Assembly: GCA_963693315.1 (NCBI GenBank)
Contig: OY856188.1
Location: forward strand, 252,751,905-252,815,904
DNA: 64,000 bases
From: Diogma glabrata
Taxonomy: Eukaryota; Arthropoda; Insecta; Diptera; Cylindrotomidae
Direction: 5' to 3'
Position 1 is the first letter of the stretch. Each line of letters starts with the position of its first letter. Below the pieces are notes generated by a model. It saw nothing but the letters and a program-made list of their open reading frames with translations. It was not told the origin of the DNA and did no database searches. The position numbers and the translations under genes are program-made. Below are positions 54,753 to 64,000 of the stretch, piece by piece.

Positions 54753-56594
54753 TTACACTAGTTTACAAATTTTGAGCTTTTTTTGTCTCCCTGAATAAAA
54801 CCCAGCTTTTCTTATGGATTTGGATCTCCTGAACACGAATATCATATTCATTTTTTTGGTTAGCTCTTGTTTTTGAGATATTCACGAAAAACCTAGTTTT
54901 TCGGTGATCAAAAATATTGTTTCGGTTTTTGGATCTCATATTTTACAAAACAAACAAATTAAATATATTAATAAAACAAGTGCATAGTAAATATGCCAAC
55001 AAATATTTTGAGTTATATTTTGTAAAAATCCGTTAAGGATTCTGGAAGTTACAGTCGTAAAAAGTTGAAAAAATACGAAAAATTCACGTTTTTTTTAAAT
55101 TTTTCCATTTTTAACACCATAAATTTTGAACAAATAAGGACACTAATTTTTTTTAATTTCTTGGAGCCTAGTAGCTTCAATTTTCTTTCTTTTAAGGTAA
55201 AAGACACTAATACTGGTGCAGTTTGCACCAAGTTATTCAAGTTTTCCCAAAGAAAGTCAAAACTCAAAATTTGGAATAAAAATTTAACTATAAGAATAAT
55301 TTAAACTCTGCAACATAATTGATTTATATATAGGTTGTTTTCGTATTAGATCTAGCTCCTCATACTTCGGGATTATTTTAGGAGTTGGAAAATATCAGTT
55401 GGTTGATTATGAAATGTCTTTTTTTGACAAAAGTTGTATTTTATTTGTATATGATTTTTCTCGAAATTGAGATCTTTTTTGTGAAATTTTTTGACATGAT
55501 CTAGCTTCTTCCACCTCGGACTTATTTTAGGAGTTGGAAAATATCAGTTAGTTGATTATGAAATGTCTTTTTTTTACAAAAGTTGTATTTTATTTTTATA
55601 TGATTTTTGTCGAAATTGCGAAATTTGAGAAATTTTTTAACATGATCTAGCTTCTCACACCTCGAACTTATTTTAGGAGTTGACAAATATCAGCTAGTTG
55701 ATTATGAAATTTATTTTTTGAACAAAAGATGTATTTTATTTTTATATGGTTTTTAAAAAAATTTACATTATCAAAAAACCAAAAACAGAAAAGAAACAAA
55801 CCTTACAGGTATTAATAGATATAAATAGGGGCTTAACTTTATGCTGCTTGAACTAACTTAAATAGTTCTGATGTTATGATGTTTTGCCTCTCCTCACAAT
55901 TCATTATCTTTTGTTTATATTTTTCTATATACGTCTCATATCGATCTAGTTCCCAACTTCGAAAACAAAAATGGAAATTATACTTTACTATTTTAAAATA
56001 ATTCTTTACTGATGTTTGAGAACGACTGAACTTTTAAAATTATTATTTATTGCACAATAAATTAAGTAAAAAACTATTGTTTCCAAATTTTGAGTTTTGA
56101 CTTTTTTTGGAAAAACTTGAATAACTTGGTGCAAACTGCACCAATATTCGTGTCTTTTACTTTAAAAGAAAGAAAATTGAAGCTACTATAGGCTCCAAGA
56201 AATTAAAAAAAATTAGTGTCTTTATTTGTTCAAAGTTTATGGTGCTGAAAATGGAAAAATTTAAAAAACGTGAATTTTTCGCATTTTTTCAACTTTTTAC
56301 GACTATAACTTCCAGAATCCTTAACGGATTTTTACAAAATATAACTCAAAATGTTTGTTGGCATATTTACTATGCACTTGTTTTATTAATATATTTAATT
56401 TGTTTGTTTTGTAAAATATGAGACCCAAAAACCGAAACAACATTTTTGATCACCAAAAAATTTGGTTTTTCGTGAATATCTCAAAAACAAGAGCTAACCA
56501 AAAAAAATTAATGTGATATTCGTGTTTAAGAGGTCCAAATCTATAAGAAAAATTGGGTTTTATTTCGGGAGATTTTTCTTGTAAACTAGTGTTA
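54753..56594. mobile_element. CACTA-like element with long inverted arms, 1836 bp
   Basis: The left end is CACTAGTTTACAA (54756) and the right end TTGTAAACTAGTG (56591). Both are flanked by TTA (54753-54755 and 56592-56594). CACTA termini and a 3-bp duplication are the hallmark of the CACTA (EnSpm/CMC) group. The arms are about 515 bp and highly alike, including ATATTCACGAAAAACC, ACAAAACAAACAAATTAAAT and CTTGGTGCAAACTGCACCA as landmarks. The centre holds three tandem units. The open frames in the arms mirror each other and carry no transposase motif, so the copy is non-autonomous. Confidence 0.82.
55349..55790 (+). repeat. Three tandem units of about 147 bp in the CACTA-like element
   Basis: Units start GATCTAGCTYCT at 55349, 55498 and 55644. 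They share TTATTTTAGGAGTTGGAAAA, TATCAGYTRGTTGATTATGAAAT and AAAAGTTGTATTTTATTT in order. The spacing is 149 and 146 bp. Confidence 0.85.
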
Positions 56595-57585
56595 TCATTG
56601 AATAGATCCATGCATGTATGCATATTAAGAGAGAAATACCGGATTTGATGTAATTGAAATTGTCTGTAAATTAAAAACTGAATTTGATGAAAAATTAAAA
56701 CAAACTTCCAGAAGGCGGTTTATATTAATTTATAATTCAATATTATCGTTAGAGAAGAAAATATAACTTGTTTAGAATGAGCTAGTGGAAGTTCATTGAA
56801 GAAGTTGAAAAATTCATCACTACTTAGGGTAAATCAAATATAAACTTAACATAGTGTGAATCACTATTTGAGTTGCTAACTATTAATTTGAAAATATATA
56901 GCGTAAAGAAGAGCTATATTTCCAGTGCTACAAATTGAAATCTAAATAATTAATCTCTACAAACATAAAACGATAACACGATCACTTATACTAATGATAT
57001 GAACCATAAGCTACCCTTGCTAAAACGCAATCATGTTCACGAACTCATACGATGAATTAATTTATTTATTTATTTTCGAATATCGAATGTCGCTCAATCG
57101 TTCTATTATTACTTTTGTTGATAGTGAAGTAATATTATTAACAAAAGAAAAAAACTTACTTGCTCTCGGGTTTTTAAAATATTATGTTATTGTGATCTTC
57201 TGCCGCGAAATACAAGGCAGCTTGTAGATTACAGTTAACGTGGTTTAAGTGCATTGTACATTATAATATTTATTTGTATTAAAATAAATGTGCATATTTA
57301 TAAATAAATAGTGAAACCAAATATAAACTGAATTAGTGTTAAATATAAATAAATCGATGGATAGAGGAACTTTATAAACACCTTAGATCATCATCTGGAG
57401 ACCCTTTTGGTATGCAAATTGTTTCTTGCATTCCAAACAGTCTGTAATACTAGAAATGTTTAGAATCAGAAAAAAGTATCAAAACATTTTTTAAACAAGT
57501 AGACTTTGTGATAGCTACATAGTACTCAAACAAAAATGTAAAAAAAGAGTAAACCGTGACAAAACAAAAAATTTACATTTTTTTA
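56595..57585. other. AT-rich DNA, nothing recognised
   Basis: No domain-bearing frame or long repeat was found. Confidence 0.45.
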
Positions 57586-58501
57586 ATATAAAGTCATGAT
57601 GTAAATATAAACAGGTCTGCTTGACATTTCGTTTTTATCGCCATTTTTTATTTATATAACGTCATTCAGAGTCGAATTCTTATTGTTATTTGTTGTTTCT
57701 GTTTGTTGATATTTTAAAGTTAAAGTATAAAGAAAGTGAAATATTATTATTAAATTAATTATTAGAGAAAAAAGTTTAATATGAGTATTTAAAAAAATAA
57801 AAAGCATACTTTTAATTTAGAATTAAAATTAAATATTCATATTTTATTTTTGCAGTAAAACTGCATTATATATTAGAAAAGAAATGCCGACTTGTGCACT
57901 AACAGATTGTAAGAGTTGGAATATGCGAAAAAATTTTGATGAGAATATCAAATTTTTTGCTTTTCCTAAAAATCCAGATATAATCCAGATTTTCCTAAAA
58001 ATCCAGATATTCAGATATAAAAAGCCAGATAATCCGGATATATCCAGTGCCAACCAAACTACTACCTGATGGAATAGTTTTATCTACCAAAAGAGCTATT
58101 CTGGCTATAACGAACAAGCTATTCTGGAATATAATGGTAACAAATTAGTTTTCATAATATAATTATGACCAATCTTTAAGCCTTTTTAAGCAATTTGATG
58201 ATTCGTTACGTCAGGCAAATGAAGAAAATATTGGAAAGGTATCAGTGGAAATGTAAACAGTAAACAACACATAATTTTTATTTAATTTAAACATTTTAAA
58301 TAATAATATACTTTATTTATAATGTTTATGTAATAATTTATTTATATAAATATTACAAATTTTATGATATAAATTTATTTGTCTTGTGAAATTAGAATAT
58401 AAATTTACTTTATATTTATTTACCGACTCTGGATGATGTCACATTTAATTAAGTGTCAACTGTCAAGTAGACCTGTATATATTTAGATCATGATATAAAG
58501 T
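57586..58501 (+). mobile_element. Deleted P-like DNA transposon, 898 bp, with target duplication
   Basis: The element spans 57595-58492. Its left end CATGATGTAAATATAAACAG continues GTCTGCTTGAC. The inverse of the right end reads CATGATCTAAATATATACAG and GTCTACTTGAC, so the termini are about 31 bp with few mismatches. ATATAAAGT flanks it directly on both sides (57586-57594 and 58493-58501); P elements make 8-bp duplications and their termini begin CATGATG. A second, subterminal inverted pair, TCATTCAGAGTCG (about 57663) and CGACTCTGGATGATG (about 58427), recalls the internal inverted repeats of P elements. The interior keeps a THAP-type start and little else, so it is an internal-deletion derivative. 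Confidence 0.82.
57884..58069 (+). pseudogene. THAP-domain start of a P-like transposase, truncated
   Basis: From a real ATG the frame reads MPTCALTDCKSWN, then NIKFFAFPKNPD. This fits the start of a C2CH THAP zinc finger: the first two Cys spaced CX4C, a basic stretch, then F..FPK.P. THAP fingers are the DNA-binding domain of P-element transposase and of host proteins derived from it. The Trp, the last Cys and the His of the finger are absent, because the sequence runs into a duplicated CCTAAAAATCCAGATAT phrase (about 57963 and 57990) and stops at 58069. A splice-acceptor-like TTTTATTTTTGCAG lies 29 bp upstream of the ATG. Non-functional as it stands. Confidence 0.65.
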
Positions 58502-58835
58502 ATTGTGTAATAGGAATTACCATATGTATCACAACAACACATAAATTCTCAGGTGTTGGTGGACGCTTTTTAGTGAACGCTTTTGGCTGTTGAAGTGAAG
58601 ATTTAATGTAAAAATTTTATCAGCCACAAATCGTATTGTACGCCTTTGAACAGAGTCTAAAAGAATTAGGACGAAAACGAACGCAGTCCCCAAATCTGAC
58701 AACAATATTTCATAGAGGGACAAATATATGTAGAGGAATTGAAACAAACTGAAATATTTTTTACAACGATTGAGGAGGTCGAAGTTTCACGACACCCTCT
58801 TTGCCATCGCTATTATAAGATCACTCCAGAATTAA
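58502..58835 (-). mobile_element. Decayed third copy of the 31.55-34.25 kb LINE family
   Basis: On the plus strand TTGTGTAATAGG and ATCACAACAACACATAAAT match the 3' UTR of the LINE. The minus frame then has LLDSVQRRTIRFVADK, a damaged form of its LLDSVQKRAIRIVGD, and CTTTGCCATCGC.ATTA(C/T)A matches its DNA near 32180. Many stops. The P-like element is inserted at or next to its 3' end, so the LINE copy is older than that insertion. Confidence 0.75.
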
Positions 58836-59249
58836 ATCAACTAAACTTTTATCAATCAAATCTGCGACCTTCTAAGTATAGTATTTTGTCAGGAACAAAC
58901 GCTTTGTTGTGTAGTTAAAAAATAGTTTGAGCTATTACTTAAAGGTCTTGTTAAAATTCCGTCAATATAGTTTTCATTTTCATTTATCCAATCAAACAAG
59001 TTTTATCTCCGTAAACTGTATATATAGGAAAATCTATCGAGATAATTAGGTATTTATTTATTTATTTATTCAATGTAGTCTCACATATGGAATTCTTTTT
59101 TAAACCTAGGTTTATCGTGAACAGAGTATTTAAGATTTATAATATTAATAATTCATTGATTAAAGATTATTAAAAAAAATAGAATTAACTCAGTAAATTA
59201 TTTGTGATATAACATCACCCCGATGGAAAATATCCAATCAAGAATAATA

Positions 59250-59401
59250 TAAGAACTGAATCTAAAAAATTATGGTGCAAATTATGAAACTTTTTGCAAT
59301 CCATACAATTTTCGACCGATCTAGTTTCGAACTAATGAGAAAATTTTTAAACTTTAAAAAAGTTTATCATTCTCATCAGGACTAGCCGACTAGATAAACT
59401 A
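59250..59401 (+). repeat. Inverted copy of the 3' UTR of the second LINE
   Basis: The segment from AAGAACTGAATCTAAAAAAT to AAACTTTTTGCAATCCATAC to ATTCTCATCAGGACTAGCCG is the near-perfect inverse of 59520-59674. The two face each other tail to tail across 118 bp. This could be a second truncated insertion in the opposite orientation. Confidence 0.8.
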
Positions 59402-59720
59402 CCAAAAAATGTCAACGCTAAATATAAACCAAAAATTAGGTTACAACTCTAGAAAAGTATAAAAAAAACAAAAAATTTACATAAACATATATTTAATAGA
59501 TTCAGGTTTAGTCAATTAATAGTTTGTTTAGTCGGCTAGCCCTGATGAGAATGATAAACTTTTTTAAAGTTTAAAAATTTTCTCATTGGTTCGAAACTAG
59601 ATCGGTCGAAAATTGTATGGATTGCAAAAAGTTTCAGAATTTGCAGCATAATTTTTTAGTTTTAGTTCTTATAGAATTAAATAATTGTGAAAATAAAAAA
59701 TTATTGAAAAGTTTACAAAA

Positions 59721-60584
59721 TCAATCTGGTGACATTAATGCACTGCTTTCTTTAATAAATAACAATTTGAGTTCAAAAAGCCTAAACTTATTGATTATCA
59801 TTTCTGTGCAATGACCAAACCAATGACTTGGAAGTTTCAGTAACTTATTTCGTTGAAATCTTGGAAAAATGAGAAGTTTATAAAGATAGTCTGGACATTT
59901 ACATTTTATTAAATTATGCAAAAATAGACAAGTACGATATTTAAGATAATTTTCAAGAAAACAATTTAGAATTTGAAAAGAAAAGGTATAGAAATTGAAC
60001 TAAATCTGTTTCGATTAAATATATATCTTGCGCAGTTATTAAATGTTACGTTTAGTAAATCCCAACTTTTTCTTGAACAATTATGAAAAATATTTGAGCA
60101 ATATAGTATTTTTGGTATTATTAAAGCTCTAACAAGTTTCAAACGTAAATTAACATGATTGATAAAGCATCCCTAGGCAACTATCAACTTCACCACAAAT
60201 TTTAATAACATGATCATCAAAAGTGAGATCATAATTAAGAATTAAGCCTAATGATTTTGTTTTTTCAATATAATTAACGACATTACCATCAAATAAAATG
60301 GGAGAAGGATAATTAATTTTCTTTCGGCTAGTAATCATAGCATGTAATTTTAATGGGTTAACAGAAACATGATTCAAATTTGTCCAATCAGAAATAGAAG
60401 AAAGAGAAGCATTCATTTTATCAACACATAAATTGAATTGATCAAATGGAAAAGAACAATAAATCTGAGTCATCCGCATAAAGATGGGTATTGACGTCAA
60501 CACAATCAGGAAGGTCATTAATAAAAATAGTGAATAATAAAGCAGATAAAATGCCACCTTGAGGAGTACCAGAGCTAACCTCAA
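59721..60584 (-). pseudogene. Second LINE ORF2: end of reverse transcriptase and C-terminal region
   Basis: The frame 60584-60150 picks up directly behind the catalytic box with QIYCSFPFDQFNLCVDKMNA, then WTNLNHVSVNPLK, a thumb-like KTKSLGLILNYDLTFDDHV. Broken frames continue with RLKLVRALIIPKILYCSNIF and FNNCARYIFN. The frame 59921-59721 then has NLIKCKCPDYLYKLLIF and ends MSPD. The first 30 residues of the 60584 frame belong to the neighbouring frame. Confidence 0.75.
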
Positions 60585-61328
60585 CTTGATGTGATAAAAT
60601 ATTATTAATAGAAACTTGTTGTTTGCGATTAGATAAATACGATTTGATAAAGTTACAAGATCTGATTGAGAATTTGAATTTATTTCTTAGTTTTACCAAA
60701 AGAAACATATGATCAACAAGATCAAAATCTTTTTTGAAGTCAAGGAAACAAATTATTGACACTTTATTCTCTTCAAAAGCAAGGCAAAGATCATGAATAA
60801 CTTTAAGTATTGCTGAATTAGTACTGAGTCCATTTCTAAACCCAGATTCAAATTTATAGAGAAGAGAATTATTATCAACATAACTTTGAATTTGGTTTTT
60901 CAATACTTTTTTACCAAAATTTTTGATAATGATGGTAAAATGCTTATTGGCTTGAAGTCTTCTAGATTAATTGGATTTGATTTTTTTGGGATAGGTTTTA
61001 TAATACTACATTTCGAATGCTCAGGTAAATAAGACTGTGTAATACAGTTATTAACAATATAAGTGATAAATGGGATGATGAAACAACCAAGCATTTTTAT
61101 GAAAAATATTGGAATCTCATCAATACCACAAGCATTAGTTTTAAAAGAACTAAAATAAAAATCGACATCAATATCAGTGATAGTAGAGAATTCAAAACAA
61201 CCAGCTTTATCACAATCATTATCAAAAGTTACCAGATGTGCAGTTTTTTTAGAAAATGAATTTGAAAAATATTTATTGAATTCTTCAGCCGAAATACTGG
61301 TAATAACATTATTAGAATCTAACACCAT
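60442..61328 (-). pseudogene. Second LINE ORF2: reverse-transcriptase core in two frames
   Basis: Frame 61328-60900 has NACGIDEIPIFFIK and KPIPKKSNPINLEDFKPISI, the first polymerase motifs, ending SLSKILVKKY. Frame 60903-60442 continues with ESGFRNGLSTNSAI, then CFLDFKKDFDLVDH, SSGTPQGGILSALLF and the catalytic YADD. The change between them lies in an A-run near 60895-60905. A second change falls just after YADD (60455-60470), so the catalytic box is present but the protein cannot be continuous. The second D of the palm motif reads FKKDFDLVDH where AFD is usual. Confidence 0.82.
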
Positions 61329-61388
61329 TATTTTTCAAATTATTCCATAATGTCTTAGAAAGAAGGTCAGGATCAATTTTAGAATTAA

Positions 61389-61565
61389 ACCATTCACGTT
61401 GAAGATATTTTCTAAGATTAGTACATTTGTTAAGAAGTATTTTAAACATTATGAGATGATTGTTTTTAAGGTTTCAGATTCACCTTAAAAACAATCATCT
61501 CATAATGTTTAAAATACTTCTTAACAAATGTACTAATCTTAGAAAATATCTTCAACGTGAATGGT
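61389..61565. repeat. Perfect 84-bp inverted duplication inside the second LINE
   Basis: ACCATTCACGTTGAAGATAT to TTGTTTTTAAGGT (61389-61472) is exactly inverted at 61482-61565 across a 9-base loop (TTCAGATTC). All 84 positions pair. It reverses part of the ORF2 linker and cuts the reading frame between endonuclease and reverse transcriptase. Confidence 0.95.
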
Positions 61566-61702
61566 GGTCTGAAGTGAACAGATTTAAACGATGAATAGTA
61601 AAAATTTTTACGATTAATCAAATTTATTAGTGAATCGTTCATCCAAGGTGCAGCAGTGTTTTTCTTGATTTTAATTTTCCTCAAAGGAGCAAAAGTATTC
61701 AT
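61466..61702 (-). pseudogene. Second LINE ORF2: linker after the endonuclease, partly inverted
   Basis: The frame starts NTFAPLRKIKIKKNTAAPWM, then NDSLINLINRKNF. This is the usual PW....L..L...R..L..... linker between endonuclease and reverse transcriptase in these LINEs. The last third reads into the 84-bp inverted duplication and is no longer real protein. It is joined to the endonuclease by a frame change near 61680. Confidence 0.7.
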
Positions 61703-62609
61703 TAATTTTGTTTAATTCATTGGTCAAAACTTGAACTTGGTCATCAAAATTAGAAAGACAATAAATTTTATCAAAATCACATTTTGTAGCACATAGTAAT
61801 AAATTATCTAAATTAATATTTTTGAAATTACGATAAAATATAAAACTATTATTAATAAAAGAAGACATGTTGATTGAATAAGAACCAAATAATAAATCAT
61901 GTGTCGTGAAGCTACCAATAGAAAGTTGGGAAAAACTTTTAACTAAGTTACGATTTTTGACAATTGACAGGTCAATTAAATTTGGATTACATCCGTCAAC
62001 AAAATTAATTGGTTCTTCAGAACAGATATTTAAGGAAATTGATGACAAAAAATTTATAAAACTAATTGTTCTTTTTAATTTAGAAAGAAGATTTATATTA
62101 AAATCTCCAACAATAATTAAATGAGGATATCTAATTGATAAATCAGAAAAAACACGCTTCAAATTATCAGAAATTTTATTATTAGGAGGATTGTAAACGA
62201 CTCCAAAACACAATTTCTCATTATTATTATTAATGATTTCAATGAGTAAATATTCAACAACACTATTTGATCTGCTTTTGCATACAATTTTTCCCTTAAT
62301 ACTATTAAGTAAATAAATAGCAACACCCCCACCACGTTTTCCAACACGATCATGTCTGAATAAATTAAGTCCATTAATTGCAATTAAACGATCATTAATA
62401 CTCCCATTAAACCAAGATTCAGAAATAGCAAGTGCATGTAGGTTTAAATTATTGATAACAGAAGGAATTTCATTTAGATTTGGTTTATGACTTCCAGGAT
62501 TAATATGAATAAAATCGAAATTATTATTGTTATTAAAAGCTAATTTAAATAGTACATTATGATGCTGGGACGTAAAGCTAAATATTTTGGACGGATGTGG
62601 AGTTTGCAA
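61671..62609 (-). pseudogene. Second LINE ORF2: APE-type endonuclease
   Basis: The endonuclease motifs appear in order: FIHINPGSHKPNL, LAISESWFNGSI (the Glu box), GKRGGGVAIYL, CFGVVYNPPN, LIIVGDFNINLLS, LIDLSIV and TTHDLLFGSYSI, where SDH is usual. The frame is open for 312 codons but its first codon is TTG (62609) and an in-frame TAG lies a few codons upstream. The true start is therefore lost or upstream of the palindrome. It nicks target DNA for target-primed reverse transcription in intact relatives. THD in place of SDH keeps the His-Asp pair. Confidence 0.82.
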
Positions 62610-62679
62610 ATCGAGGCGCTAGCTGAGATTTGCACCCACATTAAGTTCAAAATAGCTTACGTCCGTGCATCATATACTA
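62550..62679. repeat. Imperfect palindrome at the endonuclease start
   Basis: TAGTACATTATGATGCTGGG with ACGTAAAGCTA on the left is mirrored by TAGCTTACGTCC with GTGCATCATATACTA on the right. The inner parts pair more weakly (GATGTGG.GTTTGCAAATC against GATTTGCACCCACATT). The centre is near 62618. It coincides with the loss of the ORF2 start. Confidence 0.7.
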
Positions 62680-62689
62680 TTTTTTATTC

Positions 62690-63321
62690 GCCGCAAGCAA
62701 AATATTTTAAGAAAATTTGTTTATTCTAAATTAAAATTATAAATTTTCATAAATTTTAAAATAAAAATATGTGGAACAAGTAACCTTTGACAAAATATTT
62801 ATTATTTTTTCCAAATTATTGTGTAGCAGCTATGAAAACAAATGATAACAACTATTTTAATTGGATAATGAAATTTAGAATTTGAGGGTTGCTTTGATAA
62901 ACAATTTTATTTTTCATAGAATTTAAACAAATACAAATGCTTTTTACTTTTTTGGACGTAGCTATGACAACAAAATAAATAGTTGAAAAGTGATACTTTA
63001 AAGCCGCAAATCACAGTAATATAGTAACACTTTAATATGTAGGCGAATAAAAATAATATTATTAATGTTAAGAGTATTTGTGGAAAGTTTAAATGAATTA
63101 ATCTGGGAAATTAAATTTTGAGAGCCTCAATAAGAAAGGCAAACATTTAGATATCATGAACAAGGCATAATCAAAAGCACAAAAATGAAAATCAAGTGAT
63201 GAAATAAACAACAAAATTAAAAAAGGAAAGAAAAGAAAGCAAATCATAATAACACTCACCAGATCTTCGGAAAAAGAGACCTCCTATAAAACTTGGTTTA
63301 CGATAATCTTATGATTTAGAT
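62690..63321. other. AT-rich gap between ORF1 and ORF2 of the second LINE
   Basis: No coding sequence is visible. TTTTTATTCGCC (about 62682) and its inverse GGCGAATAAAAA (about 63042) bracket about 370 bp and might mark an insertion. Confidence 0.4.
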
Positions 63322-64000
63322 CATTAATTGATGAGAGATTAGTTTTCTGCCATTGTTAAAAGTAACATCAAGACCAATTTGTCCAACTTTGACATTTCTG
63401 ATTTTTCGTTCCTATTTAAAATTCATGGCCTCTTTGAAAAGTGCAAATTGATTTTTGGAAATCGCAAATTGAATAAAGATCCTATTGAAATTTCCTGGTT
63501 CGTTAAAGATTTTTTTAACGGTTAGACGGTTTGCAATTTTCATATAATTGAAGAAGGATTCATTCTTGTTAAATTCAGATTCAAAGTTTAACAATAGAGA
63601 ATCACTTTGATCATTAAACTTGGTCCGGTAAGCTCTGAGTCTTGGAGGATTTTCAAAATCAGCAGCATTTGAAATCTTAGACATGATAATTTCATTTGAA
63701 TCATTGACATTTTTGGGGATTCCATTGATGACCAGTTTTGTCCGGTTATTATTGAAATCATTCTTTAAACTATCTTTATCTTCAAAGGAATTGTTTTTGT
63801 TTTCAATCGTAACAACCTTTTTCTTGAGAGTTTTATTTTTTTGGTTAATTTCCTCCAAGAAAGCTTTCTTCAGATCCGAGAAATGATTAGAAATTGTATT
63901 ACGTTGATCTTTAGCCCACAAAGCAATTGACTGATCCAATTTCTTTAAAGTCTCACTTTCGAGAAACTTGAAGTTTTCATTCAATTGCTTAAGTTTTTCA
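63322..64000 (-). pseudogene. Second LINE ORF1, partial, cut by the window end
   Basis: ORF1 proteins of LINEs bind the element RNA. The frame 63984-63412 is open to the window edge; the codon at 63984 is TTG, so it is not a start. The first 80 residues are charged and heptad-like (LKKAFLEEINQKNKTLKKKV), suggesting a coiled coil. TKLVINGIPKNVNDSNEI then opens an RRM-like fold typical of LINE ORF1, followed by RLRAYR and FIQFAISKNQFALFKEAM. After the stop at 63412 a shifted frame to about 63322 continues plausibly (VKVGQIGLDVTFNNGRKLI), so the end is frameshifted. Confidence 0.65.

Larger units (their letters stand above)
59503..64000 (-). mobile_element. Second LINE (ORF1 and ORF2), rearranged, runs off the window
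   Basis: The order on the minus strand is ORF1 (window edge to about 63322), an interrupted gap, endonuclease (62609-61671), a rearranged linker, reverse transcriptase (61328-60150), its C-terminal region (to 59721), and a 3' UTR (59674 to about 59503). At least four frame changes, an 84-bp inverted duplication and a palindrome at the endonuclease start disable it. It belongs to the APE-type LINEs with two ORFs; the clade is not resolved. It is unlike the 31.55-34.25 kb family in sequence. Confidence 0.8.

Noticed and set aside
54753..56594. Mirrored open frames at 55049-55304 and 56239-56421 as genes
   Set aside because: They follow the inverted arms of the CACTA-like element and carry no transposase motif.

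Overview
This is a strongly AT-rich stretch of animal, most likely insect, genomic DNA that consists almost entirely of transposable elements and repeats. I see no intact host gene. The insect guess rests on the mixture of element types (Gypsy-type LTR element, APE-type LINEs, a P-like element with a THAP start, CACTA-like and other terminal-inverted-repeat elements) and on base composition; the species cannot be named.

Layout. 1-5 kb: the end of a fold-back element at base 1, decayed repeats and a dead Gypsy-type pol fragment. 5-17 kb: a LINE 3' end, a miniature inverted-repeat element at 6.7-7.2 kb, a decayed tandem array at 9.6-11 kb and several palindrome-rich patches. 17.1-18.1 kb: a broken copy (minus strand) of a gene I recognise as HPS1, a BLOC-3 subunit, followed by a 585-bp hairpin element. 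19.8-29.5 kb: a complete, apparently young LTR retrotransposon (9652 bp, two 1740-bp LTRs, 4-bp target duplication CACT, gag and pol, no env). 29.8-31.2 kb: remnants of two other Gypsy-type elements. 31.55-34.25 kb: a 5'-truncated LINE (minus strand) with one frameshift between endonuclease and reverse transcriptase. 36.3-36.75 kb: a roughly 204-bp tandem repeat. 37.7-38.9 kb: a second broken HPS1 copy, inverted relative to the first. 39-49 kb: mostly featureless AT-rich DNA with a diverged triplication (44.2-45.9 kb) and hairpin elements (42.6 and 46.6 kb). 49.8-53.0 kb: a very large fold-back element with another TIR element inserted in one arm. 54.76-56.59 kb: a CACTA-like element with arms of about 0.5 kb. 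57.6-58.5 kb: a deleted P-like element with a THAP-type first exon. 59.2-64 kb: a second, heavily rearranged LINE running off the window end, with part of its ORF1.

No operon-like logic applies. The relationships that matter are insertions: which element sits inside which, which copies date each other, and the two HPS1 pseudogene copies whose separate lesions show that both are dead. The most notable items are the P-like element, the inverted HPS1 copies, the nested fold-back locus for which the window itself supplies a pre-insertion paralogue, and the young LTR element with a changed zinc-finger residue in integrase.
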